Shown piece by piece: positions 40,614 through 49,648 of a stretch of 64,000 nt of DNA. The DNA is from Ascoidea rubescens DSM 1968 (lineage: Eukaryota; Ascomycota; Saccharomycetes; Ascoideales; Ascoideaceae). The stretch spans positions 3,277,276-3,341,275 of the forward strand of contig NW_017962913.1 in assembly GCF_001661345.1 (NCBI RefSeq), written 5' to 3'. Within the stretch, counting starts at the first letter, position 1. Each line of letters opens with the position of its first letter. Below the pieces are notes generated by a model that saw only the letters and a list, made by a program, of their open reading frames with translations, was not told the DNA's origin and searched no databases. Both the position numbers and the translations under genes were made by a program.

Positions 40614-42311
40614 TTAATTTTTGTTTTTTCTATTTTTTTGTTGCTTATTTGAATTAGAATTAAAACTTGAATTAGTGTTATTATTTTGATAAGTTTGAGA
40701 ATTTTCTTCAAGAAGCTTATCAGCATTTGCAATGGTATCTTGAACTTGATAATTCTTAAGAGTGTTTCTAATAAACCAATCAGAAAATTTTCTAGCAACT
40801 TTTAATTCAATAATAGAAATCAAATTATCATTTTTCAAGTTAATATCAAAATCATTAACATTTGAAATTGATCCCTCTAATAAAGTGTTTTCCAAATTTT
40901 CATTGTTTTGAGCAGATGACGATTCATGATCTACCCATCTGACTTGGCGGTTATTTAATTTAAAAGATAATAAAATTGATCTCAATTGATCCAAGTTATC
41001 AATTTTGATATCCTTATCAGAAACTAAAAAGTTCAACAACTTTTTCAATTCCATCGTTGAATATAAACTTAAATAGGTTCTCAATAAATTATTGAAAACA
41101 GAGTTTGTAACTTTGATCATAAATACTTTTAAGTGTAAAGCCAATGCATCAGTGTTCAATTGAGGGTTAGTGAAATTTGGGAAAGAAATTGAAATAAATC
41201 TTGGGAACCCAAATTTGAATAATTCTTCATAAACTTGTACAGTTTTGTTGAAGTCATTAGTTTTCAATATTTGGGATAATTGTTCACCAAACTTTTGTTT
41301 TATATGTTGATGTAGAATATCATCAATTCTTGTAGGAGATAAGCCAATACAAATTGTCAATAATGCATACATTTGTTCGGATCTTTTGGTGATTGCATCA
41401 TATTGACCAGATTTGTTAATATTTTTAGTTCTAGAGATAAAAAGCAAAATATGAGAAAAGATTTTAATAGCATCAGAATATCTATGCATCATTAAATAAC
41501 AGCAGCCGACATAGTAATAAGTTGTAAAATGGCAACCAGGTATTCTAGTTAAAAAAGCCTTTTTATTTAATTCAATATCTTCCATTGTCTTTAAAGCTAA
41601 AGTGAAATCACCTAAAACAGTGTGAATTCTTAATAGACCTATGATGGAAAAATAACCCAAATTTTTATACAATGGTAAATTACCATATTCTCCAGCAATC
41701 TCGTTGATCTGTTGTTGGGTGAAACCCTTTTTTTGAGCTTGCAACTGTTCTTTAATTTTTGAACGGCCAATCAAAGAATATAAAGCATTTAAAACAGAGT
41801 AAGCATTCCAAACTTCATTGTGTTCCTGTAAGTAGTTTAATTCATTAATATCTTGTTCGCTCATTTTAAACTTATAGGCCAATTTAGTTCTATAGAGAGT
41901 GAATTGAATGAACTGGTAAATGAATTCATCAATGATCTCCCATAGCCATTTATTTGGCAATTCAAAGGTAACAGGACCGCCATCATTGTTGAGAATTAAA
42001 TTGAACAAATTACAATAGTTGCTGTAGGAGTCGCATCTTTGTTGTAAAGTTGGATTCAATTTAGCATAAATGTGTCTGTAATAAACCTCGGAATATAAAA
42101 CCAAAAAAACTTGATCATTGTTAACTAAAGGAGCGACCTCCTTAATTGGATCTGGCCAGGTTTCATTTTTATAAAATTTTTCAGTCAATTTGTTGAAAGT
42201 ATTTTCGTAACAGCCATGTAATTCATAGACATTATCTTCCAAGTAGCACTTATAGAAATATTGAATGAATTCTTTCACCACGTCAGGAATGGTGGTAGAA
42301 GATGGATCCAT
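40614..42311 (-). CDS. Translation initiation factor eIF3 subunit L
   Basis: eIF3l is a PCI-domain subunit of the larger eIF3 complex found in animals, plants, filamentous fungi and some yeasts; it pairs with eIF3k. The 565-aa product matches the usual length (about 470-570). Landmarks: VKEFIQYFYKCYLEDNVYEL near the start, the middle segment YGNLPLYKNLGYFSIIGLLRIH, a TPR-like LTRIPGCHFTTYYYVGCCYLMMHRY block and the PCI region. The C-terminus is Asn/Ser/Lys low complexity. Start ATG at 42311. S. cerevisiae lacks this subunit, so it is a useful phylogenetic marker. A TCACGTGA site lies about 210 bp upstream. Confidence 0.96.
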   Translation of the reverse strand: MDPSSTTIPDVVKEFIQYFYKCYLEDNVYELHGCYENTFNKLTEKFYKNETWPDPIKEVAPLVNNDQVFLVLYSEVYYRHIYAKLNPTLQQRCDSYSNYCNLFNLILNNDGGPVTFELPNKWLWEIIDEFIYQFIQFTLYRTKLAYKFKMSEQDINELNYLQEHNEVWNAYSVLNALYSLIGRSKIKEQLQAQKKGFTQQQINEIAGEYGNLPLYKNLGYFSIIGLLRIHTVLGDFTLALKTMEDIELNKKAFLTRIPGCHFTTYYYVGCCYLMMHRYSDAIKIFSHILLFISRTKNINKSGQYDAITKRSEQMYALLTICIGLSPTRIDDILHQHIKQKFGEQLSQILKTNDFNKTVQVYEELFKFGFPRFISISFPNFTNPQLNTDALALHLKVFMIKVTNSVFNNLLRTYLSLYSTMELKKLLNFLVSDKDIKIDNLDQLRSILLSFKLNNRQVRWVDHESSSAQNNENLENTLLEGSISNVNDFDINLKNDNLISIIELKVARKFSDWFIRNTLKNYQVQDTIANADKLLEENSQTYQNNNTNSSFNSNSNKQQKNRKNKN

Positions 42312-42910
42312 TTTTGAGGCTGGAGATACAAATAGATATAAAGCCCAAAACTAAATTCAATAGGATGCTAATAAAATGCAATCAGATCAAAGCCAAACAA
42401 GTTGTAGAGATATTAATTCTATCAATGAGCAGCTCTGAGCAAAGACAAAAACTGATTTCTTTCACAAATCACAATGAAAAATTTCACTAAAAAAAATGGG
42501 AAAAAGGTCTGAGTTTCTTATCACGTGACACATAAATGAGGATTTTAAAAAGGATATTCAAGGGTGATAATTTGTGAAGCGTTTTAGTTTAGAGAAGAAA
42601 AGAGATTGTATGGATGGAAATCTGTATATTTGAGATAACAATGCTAAAAAGAGTTTAAAGATATGTCAAAAAGGGAAGAAGTCATAAAAATGTGAATATA
42701 TATATTCATAGTTAATAGAATTAAAGATCTAATAAATAAGATATAAGAGTTGAAAAGGATTGAAGAGAAACCAAAAGTTTTATCCAAAAAGAGAAACAAA
42801 ACCAAGATAAACAAAACCAAATAAAACTAAGAAATAAATGTAAAATGATTCTTTATCTAATCACATTAGTAATTACTATATTTTACTATTAAGATATAAT
42901 AGTTTTTTAA
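42312..42910. promoter_or_regulatory. eIF3L promoter and PHO8 3' region
   Basis: Contains the CACGTG palindrome at 42522-42527 and A-rich 3' DNA. The open stretch 42302-42490 is not supported. Confidence 0.5.
42522..42527. promoter_or_regulatory. TCACGTGA palindrome (Cbf1-type E-box)
   Basis: Perfect 8-bp palindrome 211 bp upstream of the eIF3L start. Sequence match only. Confidence 0.4.
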
Positions 42911-44692
42911 TTAATAAACATGGTGATGTTCATGATTATCAATCAATGTATCATCAGAATCTAAAGAAAGTTCGTCCTGTTTGATTCTTGGGGAATGGAC
43001 AGTGTCTTTAATTTTTTGAGTAACAGAACTCAAGTCTAATTCAAGATAATTAGCCATAAACTGACCGATTTCTGTATTTTCGTGATTACCAGCTAAAGCA
43101 TTATAAATTTTGATTAAGCCGCTATCAGTATTTGAGTAGCCATAAACGTTAACATCAACAGCAGAATGACCATGGGTTGACCAACCAGTTTGAGATCTGA
43201 AGGAGACCATGTTATTTAAAAAGTATCTTGCGGTAGTGGCGTGTTTTATTAGATAGTTAATTTCTTCATTAGATGGGTTTTTGATACCCAAGTCCTTGTG
43301 AAGAATTTCATTGACAACGAAATTTTTCAAATCTTCCAAGTTAGATAGTTTTAAGCTGGATTCCCTTAAATGAGCGGAAGTGTATTCACCAGAGTGAGAA
43401 GCGTTTAATAGAACTTCAGGGTACCAGAGATAGTCAGGATATGATGGAGAGACTTGTCTTGTTGTTGCTAAACCGCCTGTTTCATGATCAGAGGTACTTA
43501 AGATGATGGTTTCAACGTCAGAGTTATCAGCGAAATCTTTGGCGACTTTAAAGGCATCGTCATAGGCTAATACTTCTCTAACTTGAGCAGCGGGATCATT
43601 ATCATGGCCAGCATGATCAATTCTTGAACCTTCAATTAAAATGAAAAAGCCTTTATCTGAGTCTTTTGTAGCATTTTCCAAAGCGGTTAAAGCAGTGAGA
43701 GTTTGTTCAGCTAAAGAAGGGTGAATTGATGAATTTCTATCAATGTCGTAAGGAATGTCAGTATCAGCTAAAAGGGCCAAGAGGGGGAAGGTGACATTGT
43801 TTCCATCTTGTAAGGAATCAAAACCAGCACGGTCTCCAACATACGACCAACCATCATTGATGGCTTCTTGAATTAAATTTCTATTATCAGCTCTGCAACC
43901 AGCATCACCAAAACCATCATTAAAAGGAGTGTGAGTGTTTCTTGGGTAAAAGTGACATCTTCCACCACCGATAATCAAATCAACCACTCTACCAAGAGGA
44001 TAATACCCGAGTTGGTGTTCGGCGATTTGATCTTCTTGAAATCTGTAGTCAACATGAGCGGAAAAGGCAGCAGGGGTAGCATCAGTTATTCTAGTGGTAA
44101 CAACCAAACCTGTTTTATAACCATCTAATTTGGCAGCTTCTAAAACAGTGCCACATGGGTTTTTAAAAGGATCAACACCAATGGCACCATTATAAGATTT
44201 CAAGCCACAAGAAAAGACATCAGCACCAGCAGCAGAATCTGTTACTAAGGAGTTGTTTGATCTTGTTCTGGAGACACCAATTTGATGTTTATCTAGCAAT
44301 AGAATATCGTCGTAGTTTAGATTGTCTCTAAATTGTCTAAAGGACCTTGTAAGTGATAGAGAAGCTGGACCCATACCATCAGAGACCATAAATATAACAT
44401 TTTTTTTTGATGAGGAAATTTTGGATATAGGGTTGGAAGAGGGCAAGGAGTTACCACTAACAGCGTAGTAGAAATAAATCAAAGTGGAAAAGAAAATGAA
44501 GGAGAAAATGTGTTTCATGATTTTATGTTTCTTTGAGGATTTAGAAGGAGAGGTAATGGAAGTAGGAGAAGGGAATGAAGAGAAGCTGTGGGAATCAAAG
44601 GAAGAGGACTCATTTTTTGTTGGGGGAGTAGCCTCATGGATGGATGAGTAAGAGTAGGAAGGATAATCGCAAGCAGGATTATGGAACTCCAT
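42911..44692 (-). CDS. PHO8: Vacuolar alkaline phosphatase
   Basis: Pho8 is a type II vacuolar membrane alkaline phosphatase, a phosphate-starvation and autophagy reporter enzyme. I use ATG 44692 (MEFHNPACDYPSYSY..., 593 aa; yeast Pho8 is 566) rather than the Met 12 codons upstream, whose segment is hydrophobic and improbable. A cytosolic tail of about 60 residues precedes one span (about 62-78). Catalytic features: VSDGMGPASLSLTR (metal Asp), VTDSAAGADVFSCG with Ser153 as phospho-acceptor, IEGSRIDHAGHDNDP, STSDHETGG and the late SQTGWSTHGHSAVDV His. A CACGTG Pho4 core lies 184 bp upstream. Confidence 0.97.
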   Translation of the reverse strand: MEFHNPACDYPSYSYSSIHEATPPTKNESSSFDSHSFSSFPSPTSITSPSKSSKKHKIMKHIFSFIFFSTLIYFYYAVSGNSLPSSNPISKISSSKKNVIFMVSDGMGPASLSLTRSFRQFRDNLNYDDILLLDKHQIGVSRTRSNNSLVTDSAAGADVFSCGLKSYNGAIGVDPFKNPCGTVLEAAKLDGYKTGLVVTTRITDATPAAFSAHVDYRFQEDQIAEHQLGYYPLGRVVDLIIGGGRCHFYPRNTHTPFNDGFGDAGCRADNRNLIQEAINDGWSYVGDRAGFDSLQDGNNVTFPLLALLADTDIPYDIDRNSSIHPSLAEQTLTALTALENATKDSDKGFFILIEGSRIDHAGHDNDPAAQVREVLAYDDAFKVAKDFADNSDVETIILSTSDHETGGLATTRQVSPSYPDYLWYPEVLLNASHSGEYTSAHLRESSLKLSNLEDLKNFVVNEILHKDLGIKNPSNEEINYLIKHATTARYFLNNMVSFRSQTGWSTHGHSAVDVNVYGYSNTDSGLIKIYNALAGNHENTEIGQFMANYLELDLSSVTQKIKDTVHSPRIKQDELSLDSDDTLIDNHEHHHVY

Positions 44693-44954
44693 GGTGAGGA
44701 CAAAGAGAGTGAGCAGTAGATAGAACAAGCAGAAGGAAGAGCTTGTTCAGAAGTACAGTGGTGAGCAACAGAAGAAGGAAAACAAAAAGAGAAGGTAAAA
44801 AAGAAAGAGGGAAGAGAAACACAGATAAGATAAGTGAAGCTCCAACCTAAATCTGCATTGCGAGCCCGGCGTGCGCACGTGCGACAACCACCACGGAGAT
44901 AAGTTTGGGGGCAAACGCAGCAGAGGCAGCAGAGGCAGCAGAAACAGCACCACT
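44693..44954. promoter_or_regulatory. Divergent PHO8/DUF866 promoter
   Basis: Short promoter whose centre (44845-44900) is GC-rich and contains the CACGTG at 44876-44881. AGAGGCAGC repeats (about three copies) lie near 44925 in the DUF866 leader. Confidence 0.6.
44876..44881. promoter_or_regulatory. CACGTG, candidate Pho4 site
   Basis: GCGCACGTGCGA sits 184-189 bp upstream of the PHO8 ATG. Pho4 drives PHO8 through a CACGTG-type site in S. cerevisiae, so position and target agree. Cbf1 recognises the same core. Confidence 0.5.
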
Positions 44955-45470
44955 ATGAGCTACTCCCTCGTTGTGTCTGCAGACTTGGACAACGTCACAG
45001 ACATGATGCCTCTTAACACTCCTGAGGCTCCCTTTGAGTTTACCTTCAGGGTCAAGTGCACCACCTGCCAGGAGGTCCATGGCAAGGAAATCACCATCAA
45101 CACCTTCGAGGCTCACGACATTTCTGGTTCTAGAGGCTCTGCTTCCTTGGTTTTCAAGTGCTCATTTTGCGGCTCACGAGGGACGAAGAACATCTCCATC
45201 ACTCCCACCAACTTGAAACTCACTAACGATGACTCTCAAAGGCACAAACAGATCCCCTTTTTGGACATTAACTCAAGAGGCTGCGAAATCATCCAGTTCA
45301 TTCCTGCAAATGGCTATTTTACATGCTCTGGACTTGACTCGAGCACCACTTTCGACGAGATAGACCTAGCTGACGATGAATGGTATGACTACGACGATAA
45401 CTCTTCTAATGAAGTCTCCATCACCAACGTAAAATGGGACTTTATCAGAGTTAAGGGCAGGAAATACTGA
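44955..45470 (+). CDS. CXXC zinc-binding protein, DUF866 (C1orf123/YCR090C type)
   Basis: Small, widely conserved eukaryotic protein of unclear function. The frame is open from 44871, but ATG 44955 gives MSYSLVVSADLDNVTDMMPLN, the standard start; upstream codons translate the repeat-bearing leader. Product 171 aa. The two zinc-binding pairs are CTTCQEVHGKE and CSFCGSRGTKN. They are linked by the family segment EAHDISGSRGSASLVFKC. The family segments FLDINSRGCEIIQFIPANGYF and the acidic ADDEWYDYDDN follow. Complete and intronless. Confidence 0.95.
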   Translation: MSYSLVVSADLDNVTDMMPLNTPEAPFEFTFRVKCTTCQEVHGKEITINTFEAHDISGSRGSASLVFKCSFCGSRGTKNISITPTNLKLTNDDSQRHKQIPFLDINSRGCEIIQFIPANGYFTCSGLDSSTTFDEIDLADDEWYDYDDNSSNEVSITNVKWDFIRVKGRKY

Positions 45471-46008
45471 TTCTTCTTTCATGTATATACTTCTTTTTCT
45501 CCTTCTCCCGTTTGTTGAATACACATCCCATACTAATGCCCCCAGGCAATCCTTGTTTCTCCCGTTTCTGCAAGTGCCCACGCAGCAACCCTCGGCCAAT
45601 CACAGACCCCAACTGCTCTCTGGAACCCTTTTACTGTGTATATCAAATTTCAGTACACCTTTCTTAAAATTTATTCAACATCATACTTTCCACTATTGCA
45701 AATGAAATTTGTAAAAGAAACCTATTGAAATTATCGATTGCTCTTAATATAATTGTTCAAAAATGCCTTCATATATAATCAATTGTTTCATCCTTTTGAA
45801 ATTCAGCTTTTCCATATTCCATTACCTTTTTTCCACATATTAGTTTTTGGTCTTTTTTACCAAATTTTCCATTTTTACTTGAAAACATTCCTTCAGGTGG
45901 CTTGTACTTTTTATTCTATATTTAAGTGTAAAATTCACGCTAACCACTCTAGTTATTGAGCAATTTAGTTAACACTATTATACCGTTTTTATTTGTTTTT
46001 TCTTCAAA
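45471..46008. promoter_or_regulatory. Intergenic region upstream of the PI-PLC gene
   Basis: C/T-rich after DUF866, then AT-rich. The open stretches 45481-45705 and 45753-45959 are pyrimidine-rich and unsupported. Confidence 0.5.
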
Positions 46009-47007
46009 ATGCAGTACAATCAATGGATGAAAGAAGTCAATGGTGACAATTTGGTATCAAAATTATCGATTCCTGGTACTCATAACTCTGCTGCTTGCCA
46101 TAATGCTCTACCTTCTGTTCAGTGTCAAGACAAAAATATCTCTGATCAACTAAACAATGGTGTTCGTTTTTTAGATGTTAGATTATCTAGAAATCTTAGT
46201 TCGGATATCACAACAACCATAACAAATGCTCTTCCAACTTCTCTCTTTGGCAACATTAAAATTCCCCAAAATAACAAACAAAATAAAAATGATGATTTAG
46301 TGGTTATTCATGGAAAATTCCCTGTCAAGTTGGGTGGTAATGTTCGATTTGACGAGGTTTTGAATCAAACATACAAATTTCTTGATTCAAACCCATCTGA
46401 AACCGTTATCTTATCACTTAAACAAGAAGGACAAGGCGAATGGAACAATGACAACGATGAGTTTCCCAAAGTCATTTATAACCGTTATATTAACAAAAAT
46501 AATGGATCATTCAAGAAATATTGGTATTTAAACAACTCGATTCCAAAATTGAATGATTGCAGAGGAAAGATTATTCTCTTGAGGAGATTTGGACTTCGCA
46601 ACAATGAATTTAAACAGAAAATTGGTGGCGATAACAATCTTGGTATTAACGCCAGCTTTTGGTCGTATAATACAATTGATGATAACCGTGACAAAGTTCG
46701 AGTTCAAGATTTCTGTGAGATCAAGGAAGTAAAATCAATTGGTACTAAAATCAATTATATTAAAGACCATTGTAAAAGGTCAGCTGAATATCAAAGATCA
46801 GATTCGAATCCACCCAAATTATTTTTAAATTTCTGTTCTGCGTCAAATTTTTTCAATCAAGATCTTTGGCCTAATAAGATTAATGATATTTTGGTCAAGA
46901 ATAATTTATCTGAATCATTTAGCAAAGGGAATGGAGTTGTTATCTTAGATTATGTTGGTAAAAACAATTGGAAATATGTGAAAGAATTGGTTAATAAAAA
47001 TTTTTAA
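46009..47007 (+). CDS. Bacterial-type phosphatidylinositol phosphodiesterase (PI-PLC X domain), no signal peptide
   Basis: A complete 332-aa protein consisting of one PI-PLC X domain of the compact, calcium-independent class best known from Bacillus and Listeria. That class cleaves phosphatidylinositol or GPI anchors to a cyclic phosphate. Landmarks: LSIPGTHNSAA with catalytic His25, NNGVRFLDVRLSR with the Arg/Asp pair, VVIHGKFP with the second catalytic His101, then FLDSNPSETVILSLKQE and RGKIILLRRF. There is no PH, EF-hand, Y or C2 domain, so it is not a eukaryotic PLC1. No signal sequence or GPI signal is visible, so it appears cytosolic. Related proteins occur sporadically in fungi; origin by transfer is possible. 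The base composition matches its neighbours. Confidence 0.88.
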   Translation: MQYNQWMKEVNGDNLVSKLSIPGTHNSAACHNALPSVQCQDKNISDQLNNGVRFLDVRLSRNLSSDITTTITNALPTSLFGNIKIPQNNKQNKNDDLVVIHGKFPVKLGGNVRFDEVLNQTYKFLDSNPSETVILSLKQEGQGEWNNDNDEFPKVIYNRYINKNNGSFKKYWYLNNSIPKLNDCRGKIILLRRFGLRNNEFKQKIGGDNNLGINASFWSYNTIDDNRDKVRVQDFCEIKEVKSIGTKINYIKDHCKRSAEYQRSDSNPPKLFLNFCSASNFFNQDLWPNKINDILVKNNLSESFSKGNGVVILDYVGKNNWKYVKELVNKNF

Positions 47008-47008
47008 A

Positions 47009-47044
47009 TGAGAAAATGAGAAAATGAGAAAATGAGAAAATGAG
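47009..47044. repeat. 8-bp tandem repeat ATGAGAAA
   Basis: Four to five tandem copies immediately after the PI-PLC stop codon, in the convergent PI-PLC/SEC17 3' region. Confidence 0.9.
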
Positions 47045-47116
47045 ATTGAGTTAGAGTATAGTAGCGATTTATTTAGCAAATAATAAGAATGAAACAAAAT
47101 GAAATGAAATAAATGA

Positions 47117-48568
47117 TTATAAAATATTTTCATCATCTGATAAATTATCAGTGGTAATTAGAGATTTGATTTTCAATAGAATTTTTAGAAACAATTTGTC
47201 ATTTAAATAATTTTTAGTTGAGACAGAATTGTTGAAAGAGTGTAGAGAATTTAAGTAGTAGTTCAAGTCATTTAAATTTATTGATATGAAAATATCATTA
47301 ATTAGTTTGAATTCGATTGAGGTTAAAAAGTCTGGGTTAAAGTGGCAAAATTGGTTTAATAACTTTTTTGATTCGACCAAGTCATCAGATGCTAGAAAGG
47401 ATAAAGAGGTTTTAAGAAAGTAAACCGATAAGTTTAATTGATTGGAGTGAGTGTTTTTCAATTGAAAGGAGTTGAAATTGTTTGTCAAGAAGATGATTAA
47501 TTTTTTGTAGTTGATTGCGGAGTTTAAAAAGTCGTTTAAATTGATGTAGGAGGAGGAAATATTATCATAAGATGAGATAATTTTAGAAGTTTGATTGAAA
47601 TTTGAAGTTGAATTGAATAAATTTAGGTAAATGTCTAGAGAGATGGTGTAATAAGAGATTGCTAATTGATAAGATTTTAGATTCAAGTGGTAGAGTTGAG
47701 CTATTTGATAATTATAGCCTGCTATTAGATTTGTATTTTTATTGAATAGATTTTTATTATTTTTCTGATTAAGGTTGTGATTGAAAGATTGATAAATTTT
47801 GATGATTTTTTTTAGAGTTCTTATTGAGTCTGGATAGGCGTTTGATAAATTATAAGAGTTTAAAGCATTTTGAAGATGAGATAGGATTTGTAGATTTAAA
47901 TCTAAATTATCTAAATAATGTAAAGTTTGGTTGTTAGTATTATTATTAGAAATGATGAGGTTGATGTTAGATAGCAAAATTGCAATTTTTTCGAAATTAA
48001 TAGCGGATAATAAATGGCTTTCAATTGAGTAATAAAGATTTGCAGCGTTTAAGTAATAATCTATTACCAAATCGAATTGATCACTGGATATTGTTTTTAT
48101 TTTATTTAAATTTAGAATTTTGATATCATCCTCATTCTGATCTTCATTTTTAATATCATTTTGTGTTTCAGTTGGTAATTGATTATTCAGTTGATCTTGA
48201 TCATTAACATTATTGCTGCTGTTGGAGAGATTTAAATTATTTTTGTTGATGAAAGCAATTGCATCAAACTGATCTAATATAAACAGCCTGAAGAATTGCG
48301 ATACAGATGAAGAATTGTGAAACAATAATGCTTCAGCCTTTTAGAAATGAGAGAAGAAAAAGTTAGTATCAATTGACTAAAAAGAAGTTTGCTTTGGTTG
48401 TTTTGCTATTGTGAGTGATGTTCTCCTTTTTCTCCTGCTCCCCTTGTTATTGTTTATGTTTGGATGCAGTTTACTGGATGTGTTTACTTTTGCAGATTCA
48501 CATACTTGGGTAACAAAACGATCAGCATCAGTCGCAGCACTCTCCGGCGTGGCCCAGTCAAATATCAT
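47117..48568 (-). CDS. SEC17: Alpha-SNAP homologue Sec17, one intron
   Basis: Sec17 recruits Sec18/NSF to SNARE complexes for disassembly. Best model: complement of join(47117-48337, 48506-48568), 427 aa against 292 in S. cerevisiae. Exon 1 (21 codons, MIFDWATPESAATDADRFVTQ) ends at a GTATGT (48505-48500). The intron has a perfect TACTAAC at 48368-48362, and the acceptor gives AEALLFHN, the expected AEkk-type start of the SNAP repeats. Without exon 1 there is no proper start. The helical core follows Sec17: YYLNAANLYYSIESHLLSAI, the LKSYQLAISYYTISLDIY region and the end SDDENIL, which parallels EQQQEDDLL. Extra length comes from Asn-rich linkers between helices. A 9-bp repeat lies in the leader. 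Confidence 0.85.
48362..48368 (-). other. SEC17 intron branch point TACTAAC
   Basis: Perfect yeast branch-point heptamer, 24 nt before the AAAG acceptor at 48338, inside a 168-nt intron (48338-48505). Confidence 0.85.
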
Positions 48569-48584
48569 TGTGAAAGCAGAAGTA

Positions 48585-48621
48585 GAGGAAGCAGAGGAAG
48601 CAGAGGAAGCAGAGGAAGCAG
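48585..48621. repeat. 9-bp tandem repeat GAGGAAGCA, four copies
   Basis: Lies 17 bp upstream of the SEC17 ATG, so in the transcript leader it reads as repeated TGCTTCCTC. Confidence 0.9.
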
Positions 48622-49109
48622 ATCCACCAAAGGCAGCATGAGCAGTGGAAGCGCTCTTTACTGAACCTCTTCTGTGGTGTTGTATTGTGCACGTCAGCCA
48701 CTGCGGATGTGATGTCATGGTAGCGAAACATGCGTTAGAGAGCATGCGCGGCCGACGCACCCCGCTCTGGGGAGGATCCTCACGGGCCTTATCCAGACGC
48801 CTGAAGCAGCACAGTCGCAGTGGCACAGGGAATCTGCTTGAGTGCGGCAGATGTGGACAACGCCGCTCGGCAATAAGTGTGCTGAAAGTGCAGGGAATAC
48901 ACGTGCTAGTTTACGTAAAGCGAGGATGGCAACAACGGGACAGGACACAGGTCTGCCCTGGTAAGTCGATAAAATGACTGCGCGCGGAGTGTAAACGGAT
49001 GAGGTGACAGACCGGTGGCGGCCGGAACTGCGCTAGCGGGAGGACAGGACTCTAAAAAAGGTTAAATAAGCTTCGCCTGCGCAGAAGAGAGTTGCGCGTG
49101 CAACGATGG

Positions 49110-49146
49110 GATTAGGGTTTGGATTAGACCTGATTAGGGTTTGGAT
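49110..49146 (+). promoter_or_regulatory. Two 15-bp direct repeats with TTAGGG cores (Tbf1-like)
   Basis: GATTAGGGTTTGGAT occurs at 49110-49124 and again at 49132-49146, a spacing of 22 bp. The TTAGGGTT core is the Tbf1 recognition sequence of budding yeasts and also resembles vertebrate-type telomere repeats. It sits in the middle of a divergent promoter, which favours a regulatory role. Confidence 0.55.
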
Positions 49147-49648
49147 GTGGTAATTGGATCTGGAGCACTTGTTGCTGGAGATGAAAAGCCTGGGCTAATC
49201 AACGCCGGCGCTGATATCGCAGCCTAGCTGATGTTTTCTACCCAACCTAATCCACCAGGCAATACGACCACCGAGCAGATCTGATCTGGCTCCAGCTCCA
49301 GTTCCAGATCTCGTTTTCTTCTCAGGTTATTATTAATGATTAATAAGTTTCCTGAGTTTAGGGCCTGAACCGTGCTAACTTCTCTAAGTTCACTGCGTTA
49401 ACTGAGCCTGATAGGTCGAGTAGAGCAAAGTAATGATTCCTCGCTTTCTACCAGGACGACTGATATATAATCTGTGTTTCCCTCCTCCAATACCCTTTCT
49501 CCTTTTACCTCACTACTCGATCTTGTTTGGCTTGCCTGTTCTTCTGTTCTTCTGTTCTTCTGCTCTTCTGCTCTTCATACACTACTCTTTCTTCGTGTTC
49601 TTACTGTACTATACTGTATTCTAATATATCCTGCTCTTCGTTTTCCAA

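Larger units (their letters stand above)
48569..49648. promoter_or_regulatory. Divergent SEC17/PH-protein promoter, GC-rich island
   Basis: The largest GC-rich block of the window: 38 of 60 bases at 48721-48780 are G or C. It carries a GAGGAAGCA tandem array (48585-48621) in the SEC17 leader and two 15-bp direct repeats with TTAGGG cores (49110-49146). Then comes a C/T-rich leader with TTCTTCTG repeats before 49649. Open frames 48645-48977 and others are compositional. Confidence 0.65.

Noticed and set aside
39334-42527. CDEI-like GTCACGTG motifs as evidence of a point centromere
   Set aside because: No CDEIII-like element or uniform AT tract of the right length follows either site; both lie in promoters.
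48411-48977. Plus-strand frames and a 149-codon minus frame near SEC17
   Set aside because: The minus frame is explained by SEC17 exon 1 plus a 9-bp repeat in the leader; the plus frames are compositional.
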